Below are positions 50,760 to 59,722 of a stretch of DNA of 64,000 bases, piece after piece (the first letter of the stretch is position 1; every line of letters begins with the position of its first letter). Source of the stretch: RGIG4097 sp964637515 (GTDB lineage: Bacteria; Bacillota; Clostridia; Christensenellales; CAG-917); NCBI GenBank assembly GCA_964637515.1, contig CAZWUI010000006.1, positions 19,208-83,207 on the forward strand. Reading direction: 5' to 3'. A program made the translations under genes and the position numbers. The notes under the pieces are model-generated. The model did not search any database. It was not told the DNA's origin and saw only the letters and a program-made list of their open reading frames with translations.

Positions 50760-51943
50760 CAGAGCTTAGAAAGAGTGTCGAGAATTATCTCGGCAAGTTC
50801 GGTTTTCATCACAAGACCGCTCTCTAAAGATTTTCCGTTGCGGTCGATGAGAGTAGCGATATTGGTGTCAACGTTGAAACCTGCGCCCGCTTTTGTTACG
50901 TCGTTTGCAACGACGAGATCGGCGTGTTTTTTTTCAAGTTTGCCCTTCGCATTCTCAATCAAATTCTCAGTTTCTGCGGAAAATACCACGAGTTTAGCAT
51001 CTCCCTTATTCTCTCCTACCCACTTTGCAATATCGGGGTTTTTGACGAGTTCAAGGGTGAGTGTTTCGGATTTCACCTTGGATGAAAATTGGTTTTTGAC
51101 TTTGTAGTCGGCGGGTGCGGCGGACATGATGAATGCATCCACTCCGTCGAAGTTTGCCTTGACGGCAGATAGCATGTCTTCAGTTGACGTGACCGGCACG
51201 TCTACTGCAACTTCCTTTGGCACAGGGATGGATATTTTGCCGTGCACAAGCACGACTTTCGCTCCGCGGTTTGCGGCGGCTCTTGCAATCGCTACGCCCA
51301 TTTTTCCGCTTGAATGATTGGCAATCACTCTGACACCGTCGATATTTTCTTCGGTACCGCCCGCGGTCACGAGCACGGTTTTGCCCTTGTAGTCTTGGAC
51401 AGGTTGCAAGATTTCTTCAATTTTTTCGACGATATCGACAGGCTCCGCCATTTTGCCTTTGCCCACGTCGCCGCAAGCAAGCCTACCAACCGTCGAATCA
51501 ACGATGATAACACCGCGTTTTTGCAAAATCTCGAGGTTGAGTCTGCACGCTTCGCTCTCATACATATTTGTATTCATTGCGGGACAGACGATTTTCGTTG
51601 CCGTAGACGCCATAAAGGTGGTTGACAACATATCGTCCGCAATACCCTGTGCGAATTTGCCGATGACGTCGGCGGTTGCGGGGGCAACGACCAAAACGTC
51701 CGCTTTTTTCGCAAGCGAAATATGATGCACGTCGTAAGACTCCGTACGCATAAACGTATCGGTCACGACAGCGTTTTTGGAGAGAGTTTCAAAGGTGAGC
51801 GGAGTGACGAATTTCTGTGCGTTTTCGGTCATAATAACGTCAACGTTCACGCCGAGTTTGACAAGACGTGACACAATTTCGCACGACTTGTACGCCGCAA
51901 TTCCGCCCGTGACTCCCAGAACCACGGATTTGCCGTAAAGCAT
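50759..51943 (-). CDS. coaBC: Bifunctional CoaBC (phosphopantothenoylcysteine synthetase/decarboxylase)
   Basis: CoaBC joins cysteine to 4'-phosphopantothenate (with CTP) and decarboxylates the product in CoA synthesis. The 394-residue protein starts with the FMN-binding CoaC half (VVLGVTGGIAAYKS, ATADVIGKFA, CPAMNTNMYES). The CoaB half contains VTAGGTEENIDGVR and NHSSGKMG. Its length and domain order are normal. Confidence 0.97.
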   Translation of the reverse strand: MLYGKSVVLGVTGGIAAYKSCEIVSRLVKLGVNVDVIMTENAQKFVTPLTFETLSKNAVVTDTFMRTESYDVHHISLAKKADVLVVAPATADVIGKFAQGIADDMLSTTFMASTATKIVCPAMNTNMYESEACRLNLEILQKRGVIIVDSTVGRLACGDVGKGKMAEPVDIVEKIEEILQPVQDYKGKTVLVTAGGTEENIDGVRVIANHSSGKMGVAIARAAANRGAKVVLVHGKISIPVPKEVAVDVPVTSTEDMLSAVKANFDGVDAFIMSAAPADYKVKNQFSSKVKSETLTLELVKNPDIAKWVGENKGDAKLVVFSAETENLIENAKGKLEKKHADLVVANDVTKAGAGFNVDTNIATLIDRNGKSLESGLVMKTELAEIILDTLSKL

Positions 51944-51944
51944 A

Positions 51945-52142
51945 TTAGTCTTCGTGTTTGATAACTCTCTTGTTTTCGTAGATTTCTTTGCACGCGAGAG
52001 TTACGGGTTTTTCGCCGGACTTTTCAAGGTATGCGCTATCGCTGGTGAGAAGTTCACGGGTACGTTTTGCAACTGCGCAAGTGAGTGCGTAACGGCACTC
52101 TGCGTGTTTGATAAGTTTGTCGATGGGGGGATCGATCATCAT
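51945..52142 (-). CDS. rpoZ: RNA polymerase omega subunit
   Basis: Omega stabilises the polymerase beta' subunit. The 65-residue protein has the family core YALTCAVAKRTREL and KPVTLACKEIYENK. It lies between gmk and coaBC as usual. Confidence 0.93.
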   Translation of the reverse strand: MMIDPPIDKLIKHAECRYALTCAVAKRTRELLTSDSAYLEKSGEKPVTLACKEIYENKRVIKHED

Positions 52143-52147
52143 AATAT

Positions 52148-52753
52148 TTAGTCCTCCGGATTGGAAAATATATTTTTCGTTTTTTTACGTTTCAGGTGTT
52201 CGGCATTGAGAATGTCGATGATTTCGTCCGCACAACGTTTTGCGACGTCGTTGACAAGACGGTAATCGTATTTGTCGATTTCTTTGCTTTCGTTTTCAAT
52301 CTCTTTGAGACGTCTTGCAAGGGTTTCTTCGGTTTCGCTACCGCGGCCGATGAGCCTTGCTTTCAACGCTTCGAGGGACGGCGGAGTCACGAATATGGTC
52401 ACGCAGTCTTTCGGATAGAGTTTCTTGACGTTTGCCGCACCGACAACGTTCAATTCGAGAAGTACGTCCACTCCCGCATTCAAATACTTCTCCACTTCGC
52501 TCTTCAAGGTTCCGTAGTGATAAGTGAACGTTCGGGTATACTCTATGAAAGCGTCCTCTTCCACTTTTTTGTCAAATTCTTCTTCGGTGAGAAAATAGTA
52601 GTTCACGCCGTCTTCTTCGCCTTTTCTGGGCGCGCGAGTAGTGCATGATATGGAAAATCTCATTGCGGGCATTGCATCGAGAACCATTTCGATAACTGTG
52701 CCTTTTCCAACTCCGCTATATCCGGAAACAACTACGACAAGTCCTTTTTTCAT
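52148..52753 (-). CDS. gmk: Guanylate kinase
   Basis: Gmk makes GDP from GMP. The 201-residue protein has P-loop SGYSGVGKGT (usually SGPSGVGKGT), ISCTTRAPRKGEEDGVNYYF for GMP binding, and LELNVVGAANVKKLYP. The remA gene that commonly sits between yicC and gmk is absent: only three bases separate the two genes. Confidence 0.97.
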   Translation of the reverse strand: MKKGLVVVVSGYSGVGKGTVIEMVLDAMPAMRFSISCTTRAPRKGEEDGVNYYFLTEEEFDKKVEEDAFIEYTRTFTYHYGTLKSEVEKYLNAGVDVLLELNVVGAANVKKLYPKDCVTIFVTPPSLEALKARLIGRGSETEETLARRLKEIENESKEIDKYDYRLVNDVAKRCADEIIDILNAEHLKRKKTKNIFSNPED

Positions 52754-52756
52754 CTG

Positions 52757-53629
52757 TTACTCCACGTTTTGCGTTTGTTCACGCAATTTTTCGATTTCGT
52801 TTTTAAGTTTCAAAACTTCCGCAGTGATTCCGAGATAATTCGCTTTGCTTGATATTGTGTTGGTTTCGCGATTCATTTCTTGAATACGGAAATCGAGATC
52901 TCGTCCTATGGGACGGTCTTCTTCAATGAGTTTTCTTGCAAGTTCGATATGCGCACCGAGTCTGGTGATTTCTTCGTCGATACAGCACTTGTCCGCAAAG
53001 AGTGCGACTTCGGTTGCAAGTCTGACTTGATCGACGACTCCCGCCACCGCTTCGTCAATGCGAGAATTGAGTTTTTCTCTATATTCCGCCGTTACGATGG
53101 GCGCATACTTCTTGATTTCGTCAAGGGACACCTGCATATTGTCGAGCTTGAGTTTGAAATCATTTTTTATTGTTTCCCCCTCCTTGCCCCTTGCGATAAG
53201 GAGATTGTCAAGTGCTTGGGAGAGAGCGGTCATAGTGATTTCTTTGAGCAATTCTTCGTTTTCTTCGTCTTCTGCTCTCGTGATAACGTCGGGCGTTTTG
53301 AGAAGGGAGGATAGCGTCAAATCGTTTTGAACACCGGTCGCTTCTGCGAGTTCGTTTGCGACTTTGAGATAGTTTTTAGCAAGCTCGATATCCGCCTTGA
53401 AACCGCCTTTTGCACACTCCGTTTGGTCGTAGGAAAGATACAAATCGACGTGTCCGCGTTGGATTTTCGATTTCACCGCCGACTTAAATTCGTCTTCGAG
53501 AAACAGGAAAGTTTTCGGAAACTTCAAACCCCAATCGAGAAAACGATGATTGACTGTTTTGATTTCTATGGTAACTTTTTTACCGTTTTTTTCGTAGATG
53601 CCTTTGCCGTAGCCGGTCATACTGTACAT
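52757..53629 (-). CDS. yicC: YicC family endoribonuclease-like protein
   Basis: A 290-residue protein of the YicC family, recently linked to RNA decay. Family motifs are MYSMTGYGKG at the start, EIKTVNHRFLD, and the C-terminal GRDLDFRIQEMNRETNTISSK. It is the first gene of a 12-gene operon running to the TfoX gene at 43119. The ribosome site is weak (GGCGGA), with a leader of about 29 nt. Confidence 0.94.
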   Translation of the reverse strand: MYSMTGYGKGIYEKNGKKVTIEIKTVNHRFLDWGLKFPKTFLFLEDEFKSAVKSKIQRGHVDLYLSYDQTECAKGGFKADIELAKNYLKVANELAEATGVQNDLTLSSLLKTPDVITRAEDEENEELLKEITMTALSQALDNLLIARGKEGETIKNDFKLKLDNMQVSLDEIKKYAPIVTAEYREKLNSRIDEAVAGVVDQVRLATEVALFADKCCIDEEITRLGAHIELARKLIEEDRPIGRDLDFRIQEMNRETNTISSKANYLGITAEVLKLKNEIEKLREQTQNVE

Positions 53630-53664
53630 ATGCGCGCGTCCGCCTATAAATTATAGTTTTAAGC

Positions 53665-53693
53665 ATTATATCAAAAATAAACGACTTTGACAA
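53665..53693 (-). promoter_or_regulatory. Promoter of the yicC-gmk-rpoZ-coaBC-priA-def-fmt-rsmB-rlmN-rsgA-rpe operon
   Basis: Minus strand: -35 TTGTCA (53688-53693), 17-nt spacer, -10 TATAAT (53665-53670). Confidence 0.8.
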
Positions 53694-53723
53694 CGCTTTA
53701 AGACAAAAAGTTGAAAATAGCGA

Positions 53724-53749
53724 AAAACGCGACCAAAAAGTCGCGTTTT
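53724..53749 (-). terminator. Terminator after ligA
   Basis: AAAACGCGAC-TTTTTG-GTCGCGTTTT with further Ts on the minus strand, 28 bases past the ligA stop. Confidence 0.85.
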
Positions 53750-53776
53750 CATGGTTTTATTTCAAAATTTATGAAA

Positions 53777-55723
53777 TCAAAGTCCGAGCATATTCTTGAA
53801 TTCGTTTTCATCAATGATTTTGATTCCGAGTTTTTGTGCTTTTTCGAGTTTGCTGCCCGCATCTTCACCCGCAAGCACCAAATCAACGGTTTTTGAAACG
53901 CTTGACGCGACTTCTCCGCCGTTGTCTTCGATGAGTTTTGTTGCTTCCCCGCGTTTATAAGTCGGAAGAGAGCCTGTCAACACTACTTTCAGCCCGGAGA
54001 AAACACCGGTTTTTTCTTCCTCTTCAACAAGGGTAATTCCGCTTGCAAAAAGGTCGTTAAGATACGCTAAATTTTTCTCGTCCGAGAAGTAATCGACAAG
54101 GTTAGATGCAAGAATTCCGCCTATTCCGTCCACGTCCGAAAGGTCGTCGACAGTAGCGGATTTGAGTGCGTCGAAAGTGCGGAATTTTTTGATCAAATCC
54201 TTTGCGGTTTTCTTGCCTATTCCGTCAATGCCGAGAGCATACAAAAATCTGTCTGCGGTTACGGTCTTCGATTTTGCAATCGAGCCGAGTAGATTGCCGA
54301 TTTTCTTATCACCAAACCCGTCTAAACCGAACATTTGGTCGGCGGTCAAATTCATCAAATCGACGGGGGTGTGCATGCCTATTTCATTGTAGAATTGTTC
54401 AGCGGTTTTTTCTGAAAAACCTTCTATATCCATAGCGTCTTTTGACGCAAAATGGTCGATGAGAGATATTGCTTGCGGGGCGCAATGTTCACCCGTGCAG
54501 TATAGGAATGCGCCAACTTCTTCGACAGGCGCTCCGCATGCGGGACAGACGGTAGGTTTTTCGATTATTACCGCATTTTCGTTTTCTTCCGCTACCCCCA
54601 TAATTTCGGGAATAACGTCGTTAGAACGCCTGATAAACACTCTATCACCGATTTTGACTTTCTTTTTGAGAATGTCGCCGTAGTTGTTCAAAGTCGCGCG
54701 TTTGACCGTCACGCCGCCTATATCGACAGGCTCCAAAACGGCAAGCGGATTGAGTTTTGCACTCCTTGAAACTTGCCACACGACGTCAGTGAGCACGGTG
54801 GTCATTTCATCCGCTTTGAATTTGTACGCAACCGCCCATTTTGGAAATTTTTCGGTGTAGCCAAGTTCTTCGCGCAACTTCAAATCGTTGACTTTGAACA
54901 CGAGTCCGTCGATGAGATAGTCGAGATTTTCCCTGATTTCAGTGACTTTTTCGATATATTTTTCCACTTCTTCTTTGGTGGATATGACCTCGAAATCACC
55001 TTCGGTTTCAAATCCTTGTTTGATGAGAAAATCACGCATATCGGACTGCGACAAGAATTTTTCTTCGGTGTAGCCGATATTGTAGGCAAAGAAGGATATG
55101 TTTCTCTCCGCCGTCACTGCCGGATTGAGATTTCTTATCGCACCCGCTACGCCGTTACGTGCGTTTTTGAGAGGCTCCGATGCGGTTTCGTTATACTTGT
55201 TGAAATTGGACAAGCGAAGGATCCCTTCCCCTTGAATTTCAATTTTGCCTTTGTATTCTATTTCTTTGGGCAGTTTCTTGATTGTATTGACTTGAGCGGT
55301 AACCACTTCCCCTGTGACTCCGTCTCCTCTTGTCGTTGCTTGAACGAGTTTTCCGCCGTCGTAAAGGAGATTGAGAGTGAGTCCGTCGAATTTGTATTCT
55401 GCGGTAAGTGCGGGAAGATAGCCGAGAGCTTTTGCGGTGCGCGCGCACCAATCGTCAAATTCTCCTATGCTTTGGCACTTGTCAAGGGAATAAAGTCGCA
55501 ACAGGTGTTTTTTCTGTTCAAACTTCTTCTGAGGTGCGCCACCCACTCTATGAGTAGGTGAATTAGGCATGGAAAAACCGAGTTCGCTTTCGATCTTTCT
55601 CAATTCGTCGTAAAGAGCGTCGTACTCTGCATCGGACACGACGGGAGCGTCTTCTTCATAGTATAGTTTTGCATAACGGTTGAGAATTTCAACCAGTTCA
55701 GACATTCTGCCGAATTTATCCAT
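53777..55723 (-). CDS. ligA: NAD-dependent DNA ligase LigA
   Basis: LigA seals nicks using NAD. The 648-residue protein has the Ia domain, adenylation motif EYKFDGLTL (the Lys is the nucleotidyl acceptor), RGDGVTGE, an OB fold, the zinc site CPACGAPV and CTGEHC, helix-hairpin-helix repeats (IDGIGKKTAKDLI) and a C-terminal BRCT domain (LKVVLTGSLPTYKRGEA). It follows pcrA by five bases, a conserved Firmicutes pairing. Confidence 0.97.
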   Translation of the reverse strand: MDKFGRMSELVEILNRYAKLYYEEDAPVVSDAEYDALYDELRKIESELGFSMPNSPTHRVGGAPQKKFEQKKHLLRLYSLDKCQSIGEFDDWCARTAKALGYLPALTAEYKFDGLTLNLLYDGGKLVQATTRGDGVTGEVVTAQVNTIKKLPKEIEYKGKIEIQGEGILRLSNFNKYNETASEPLKNARNGVAGAIRNLNPAVTAERNISFFAYNIGYTEEKFLSQSDMRDFLIKQGFETEGDFEVISTKEEVEKYIEKVTEIRENLDYLIDGLVFKVNDLKLREELGYTEKFPKWAVAYKFKADEMTTVLTDVVWQVSRSAKLNPLAVLEPVDIGGVTVKRATLNNYGDILKKKVKIGDRVFIRRSNDVIPEIMGVAEENENAVIIEKPTVCPACGAPVEEVGAFLYCTGEHCAPQAISLIDHFASKDAMDIEGFSEKTAEQFYNEIGMHTPVDLMNLTADQMFGLDGFGDKKIGNLLGSIAKSKTVTADRFLYALGIDGIGKKTAKDLIKKFRTFDALKSATVDDLSDVDGIGGILASNLVDYFSDEKNLAYLNDLFASGITLVEEEEKTGVFSGLKVVLTGSLPTYKRGEATKLIEDNGGEVASSVSKTVDLVLAGEDAGSKLEKAQKLGIKIIDENEFKNMLGL

Positions 55724-55728
55724 ACTCT

Positions 55729-57942
55729 TTACTCCTTGACGATTTTGAGATTAGGTCCCGCGATAGCGATTGCAAAACGCTTGACGCCTAGTCCCTTGAA
55801 TGCGATAGCGGCGGTTTTGTCCTCCCCTTCGCCTACTGTCGAAATGATGATACCGCGCCCGAATTTTGCGTGCTCGACGATGACGTCCTTAACGTATGCG
55901 TCGTAGTCCACTCCTTGTGCGATAGATGCCTTTCTCGGCGCACTTCCGCTTTCGATAGCGCGTTTGACTTTTTCAACGTCAAAGGAACTTTCGATAGCCT
56001 TTTTCTGTGTATAGTTTGCGGGTTGATACATTGATTGTGTTGCACGAACGGATACGCTACCGCCCTGCATTTCGGCGATAAATCTACTTCTGGGATTATA
56101 CGCCATTTGACCGAAACGGAAACGTTGTCGCGCGTTAAGTATGTATAGACGTCTGCGTGCGCGCGTGATAGCGACGTACATAAGTCGTCTTTCTTCTTCT
56201 ATATCACCTTCGGTGATCGAGCGATTTGTGGGGAAAATGCCGTCTTCGAGTCCAACGACGAAGACGTTGTCAAACTCAAGTCCTTTGACTGCATGCACCG
56301 TTGCGATTGTCACGTAGTCGTCGCTATCCATTTCATCGGTATCGGAAACGAGTGCTACGGATTGCATAAAATCGGCGATTGTAGCGTTTCCGTTATCATT
56401 CACGAAACCTTCGACCGCACCGACCAATTCTTCGACGTTTTCAAGTGCGTTTTGTTCTTCTTTCTCTTTTGCAATCATGAGAGCATCCGCAATACCGCTC
56501 CTTGAAATAACGAATTTCATAAACTCAACAGGGGGTAACACAGGACATTTTTCGATAATATCGAGCGCAACGTCCGTGAAAGGCGAGAGTTTTTTTGCGG
56601 TGCTTTCAGGCAAAAACCCCGGGTTGATAAGCACCGAGAACAAGGTCATATTGTTTCGCTCAGCAGTCGCGATTAGCTCTTCAACGGACTTCTTGCCTAT
56701 CCCGCGAGTCGGATAATTGATGATACGCAACAGACTGTCGTTGTCGCTCGGATTGAGCGCAAGACGGACGTATGCAAGAGTGTCTTTGATTTCCTTTCTT
56801 TCAAAAAATTTGAAACCGCCGAAAACCTTATACGGTATTCCGTGCAAGTGGAAATCCTCTTCAAACAGACGAGTCAGGCTGTTTGCACGCACAAGCACCG
56901 CCATTTCACGATAGTTTGCGCCTTGAGAGTGCAGAAGATTGACTTTTCTCGTGACGTAATCCGCTTCGTCACGGTCGTTGTACGCCTCGAAATATTCAAT
57001 GCTATCGTTTGCTTGTTTCTCGCTCCACAAAGTTTTTTTATTTCTTGCGGAATTATGTTTGATGACGTTGTTTGCGGCTTCGAGAATATCCGTCGTACTG
57101 CGGTAATTTTGTTCGAGTTTGTACACCTTTGCACCGGGAAAATCCTTGGGAAAACCGAGAATATTCTTGATTTCTGCTCCGCGCCAACTGTAAATGCTCT
57201 GGTCTTCATCGCCGACTACAAAGAGATTGCCGTATTTTCCCGACAACTGTTTCACAATCTTATACTGCATGGTGTTGGTGTCTTGAAATTCGTCCACGCA
57301 GATATAGCGGAAACGTTCTTGATATTTTGCTAGCACTTCGGGGAAACCGTCGAAAAGCTCGACCGTCTTCAAAAGAAGATCGTCGAAGTCGAGAGCGTTG
57401 GACTTTTTGAGTTCCTTTTCATACGCAACGAAAATTTTATAGATAATTCCCGCATTGGTGACCGAGCCGCGGATTTCTTCAAAATACTCTCTAGGGGAAA
57501 GTCCCGCGGTTTTAGCCGCAGATATATGCCACAGATAATCGGATTTTGCTTTGGGGTCTGCACCGGCCAAATCCGTCGCTATACGTTTCACAACTCTTTC
57601 GCTCTCAAGGTCGGTGTAGATGGTGAAGTTGGAATCGTAGCCGAGTTTGTCCGCTTCGTAGCGCAAAATGCGCGCACACATAGAGTGAAACGTGCTAGTC
57701 CATACGGCGGCATAATCACCGAGTGCGTTTGCAATACGCTCTTTCATCTCGTTTGCGGCTTTGTTCGTGAAAGTGATTGCGAGAATATTGTAGGGACTCA
57801 CCCCCATTTCTACGAGATGACAAATCCTTGCGGTAAGCACTCTGGTCTTTCCGCTACCTGCTCCGGCGATGACGAGAACGGCACCTTCGGTGTCCTCGAC
57901 CGCCCTTTTTTGAACGTCGTTAAGTTTGAAATCGTTTATCAT
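55729..57942 (-). CDS. pcrA: UvrD/PcrA-type DNA helicase
   Basis: PcrA is a 3'-5' superfamily 1 helicase for repair and removal of proteins from DNA. The 737-residue protein has all main motifs: AGAGSGKTRVL, FTNKAANEMKERI, VDEFQDTN, GDEDQSIYSWRGA, TVHAVKGLEFDNVFV and RRLMYVAITRARRRL, plus the C-terminal Tudor-like RNA-polymerase-binding domain (VEHAKFGRGIII). No Shine-Dalgarno precedes the ATG, and the predicted transcript starts about three bases upstream. Confidence 0.97.
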   Translation of the reverse strand: MINDFKLNDVQKRAVEDTEGAVLVIAGAGSGKTRVLTARICHLVEMGVSPYNILAITFTNKAANEMKERIANALGDYAAVWTSTFHSMCARILRYEADKLGYDSNFTIYTDLESERVVKRIATDLAGADPKAKSDYLWHISAAKTAGLSPREYFEEIRGSVTNAGIIYKIFVAYEKELKKSNALDFDDLLLKTVELFDGFPEVLAKYQERFRYICVDEFQDTNTMQYKIVKQLSGKYGNLFVVGDEDQSIYSWRGAEIKNILGFPKDFPGAKVYKLEQNYRSTTDILEAANNVIKHNSARNKKTLWSEKQANDSIEYFEAYNDRDEADYVTRKVNLLHSQGANYREMAVLVRANSLTRLFEEDFHLHGIPYKVFGGFKFFERKEIKDTLAYVRLALNPSDNDSLLRIINYPTRGIGKKSVEELIATAERNNMTLFSVLINPGFLPESTAKKLSPFTDVALDIIEKCPVLPPVEFMKFVISRSGIADALMIAKEKEEQNALENVEELVGAVEGFVNDNGNATIADFMQSVALVSDTDEMDSDDYVTIATVHAVKGLEFDNVFVVGLEDGIFPTNRSITEGDIEEERRLMYVAITRARRRLYILNARQRFRFGQMAYNPRSRFIAEMQGGSVSVRATQSMYQPANYTQKKAIESSFDVEKVKRAIESGSAPRKASIAQGVDYDAYVKDVIVEHAKFGRGIIISTVGEGEDKTAAIAFKGLGVKRFAIAIAGPNLKIVKE

Positions 57943-57951
57943 ATCGTAACT

Positions 57952-57980
57952 ATTCTACCATATATGGTAGGAAAACTCAA
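57952..57980 (-). promoter_or_regulatory. pcrA-ligA promoter with an overlapping 16-bp palindrome
   Basis: Minus strand: -35 TTGAGT (57975-57980), 17-nt spacer, -10 TAGAAT (57952-57957). The perfect palindrome CTACCATATATGGTAG (57955-57970) covers half of the -10 box and most of the spacer, the classic place for a repressor operator. The predicted +1 is about 57945. Confidence 0.65.
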
Positions 57981-58009
57981 TTTTTTTACGAAAAAAACTA
58001 TATTCTTCC

Positions 58010-58038
58010 TTGATAAATAAAAAAAAGTATGTTAGAAT
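58010..58038 (+). promoter_or_regulatory. Promoter of the DUF1508 gene
   Basis: -35 TTGATA (58010-58015), 17-nt A-rich spacer, -10 TAGAAT (58033-58038). A strong GGAGGAGG ribosome site follows. Confidence 0.7.
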
Positions 58039-58067
58039 AGCATTTAGTATTCGGAGGAGGTTTTATT

Positions 58068-59402
58068 ATGCCCAAATATATGGATTTATCCGAAGAAATC
58101 GACTTTCTTGAAGCAGAAATTCTTGACGACGATGACGATGCTCCCGTAGGAGAATTGATCGTCAGAGTGCAAAACGCAAATTCCGCACCCGAAAACGAAG
58201 TCGCTGCAGACGAAACGGTTGAAGAACCCGTTGTCTCAGAAGAAACGGAAGAAGTGGCGGAAGAAGTCGCGCCCGTTGAGAGTGCGGAAATCTCTCCTGC
58301 AGAAGAAGTCGCAGTCGAGAGTGAAAGCGCAGAAACCGTTGAAACGACTGAAGAAGTCGAAACTACGGTTGAAGTAGTCGAAGAAACTTCCGCAGAAGAA
58401 GTTGCGGTTGAAAACGAAGGAAACACGGATAATGCGGAAGAAACCGCACCCGAACAGGTGGTCGAAAACGTAGAAGTCAAGAAACAAGAAAACGTCTTTG
58501 ACAACTTCTCCGCCTCCGCACAAGCAGAAGTGTCCGATAGCAAATTCGATATGCCCGAACAAAAGAAGAAAGCTCCCGCAAAGAAGACCGCAAAACCCAA
58601 AGCGACCGAACAAGATCCTTGGGGCAATGCCGTCATCAACGTGAAAAAGGATAATAAAGCGGAAACCGAAACGGCAGAAACCGAAAAAGAAGTCGCTCCC
58701 GCAAAAGCACCCAAAGCAAAGAAAGCGGCGGCGGATAACACTATTTCAGAAAAAGCACCTGCGAAGAAAACAACAAAGAAAGCAAATAAAGAAAACGCAA
58801 ACGTTGAGGAGGAAAATATCGTGGCAAAAGCGGTAGACAAAGAAGCAACAAAGAAAGCCCCTGCAAAAGAAGAAAAGGCGAAAGCAACCAAAGCGACGAA
58901 GGAAACTGCTGCACCTGCAGAAAAAGCTCCCGTTGAAAAGGCTCCTGCAAAGAAGGCGGCGGCAAAAGAAGAAATCAAAGAAACCGTCATCGTCGAAGGC
59001 GAAGGCAAAATGCACGGCAAGTACGTCATCAAAAAGACGGACAACGGCAATTTCGTTTTCAAACTCTTCTCTTCCAACCACAGAGTCGTGGCAATCGGCT
59101 CACAAGCGTACAAGGACCTAAAGAGTTGCAAAGGCGGAATCCAAAGCGTCATAAACAACGCTGAAAAAGCACCTATCGAAAATCAAACCCTCAAAAACTA
59201 CGAAGAACAAAAATGCCCCAAGTGGATCATCTTCCAAGACAAGAAAGGCGAATATCGTCTGCGTCTCATCGCATCCAACGGCAATATCGTTGCGACCACC
59301 AACGACGGTTACGTTGACATCAGCGGAGCGAAAAACGGCATTGCGGCAGTCGCAAGAGCGTCCAAAGGCTGTGCAGTCGTCCGCAACGACGATCTCTGGT
59401 AA
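58068..59402 (+). CDS. Low-complexity acidic/Ala-Lys protein with two C-terminal DUF1508 (YegP) domains
   Basis: The 444-residue protein has three parts. Residues 1-170 are very acidic (runs of Glu, Val, Ala). Residues 170-305 are rich in Ala-Lys-Pro, with repeated APAKK-type words recalling histone-like tails. The C-terminus carries two tandem DUF1508 units: 317-366 (GKYVIKKTDNGNFVFKLFS... LKSCKGGIQSV) and 383-434 (PKWIIFQDKKGEYRLRLIAS... ISGAKNGIAAV). The family is of unknown function and usually short. It has no signal peptide, so it is predicted to be cytoplasmic, perhaps nucleic-acid or envelope associated by charge (inference). Confidence 0.85.
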   Translation: MPKYMDLSEEIDFLEAEILDDDDDAPVGELIVRVQNANSAPENEVAADETVEEPVVSEETEEVAEEVAPVESAEISPAEEVAVESESAETVETTEEVETTVEVVEETSAEEVAVENEGNTDNAEETAPEQVVENVEVKKQENVFDNFSASAQAEVSDSKFDMPEQKKKAPAKKTAKPKATEQDPWGNAVINVKKDNKAETETAETEKEVAPAKAPKAKKAAADNTISEKAPAKKTTKKANKENANVEEENIVAKAVDKEATKKAPAKEEKAKATKATKETAAPAEKAPVEKAPAKKAAAKEEIKETVIVEGEGKMHGKYVIKKTDNGNFVFKLFSSNHRVVAIGSQAYKDLKSCKGGIQSVINNAEKAPIENQTLKNYEEQKCPKWIIFQDKKGEYRLRLIASNGNIVATTNDGYVDISGAKNGIAAVARASKGCAVVRNDDLW

Positions 59403-59430
59403 GAAATCAATCACAACCCTAAAACCCCAT

Positions 59431-59457
59431 AAAACCCGCTCTGGCGGGTTTTATTTT
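59431..59457 (+). terminator. Terminator after the DUF1508 gene
   Basis: AAAACCCGC-TCTG-GCGGGTTTT followed by ATTTTTT. The rest of 59458-59650 is AT-rich with no gene seen. Confidence 0.9.
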
Positions 59458-59650
59458 TTCTTTGAACAATCAGCAATACAAAACAATTTTTATAGGTCGA
59501 AATCATAACTTTGCACTGCCCTAGTATCATTGCTGCGATCAACAAATTATGAATTAGGTATAAAAAGCAAATTTCTATATCTCAACTGAATATCAACAAC
59601 AAAACGAGTTGCTAATCGAACAGATAACAAACGGTTTAAACGCAACGAAA

Positions 59651-59709
59651 AACCGCCGTGCTATACGGCGGTTAAGCAATAGAAAAAGCCGTCGCATAGG
59701 ACGGCTTTT
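59651..59709 (-). terminator. Tandem hairpins after the lipoprotein operon
   Basis: Two stems lie in a row: AAAAGCCGTC/GACGGCTTTT (59684-59709) and AACCGCCGT/ACGGCGGTT (59651-59673, 9 bp perfect, followed by TTTTTCG on the minus strand). Together they make a double terminator for the minus-strand lipoprotein pair. Confidence 0.8.
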
Positions 59710-59722
59710 CTATGTTGATTGA

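Noticed and set aside
57998..59158. A 386-codon open frame on the minus strand opposite the DUF1508 gene
   Set aside because: It is Ser/Ala/Phe-rich because it is the complement of Glu/Lys/Ala codons; no ribosome site or domain, and the plus-strand gene has clear domains, promoter and terminator.
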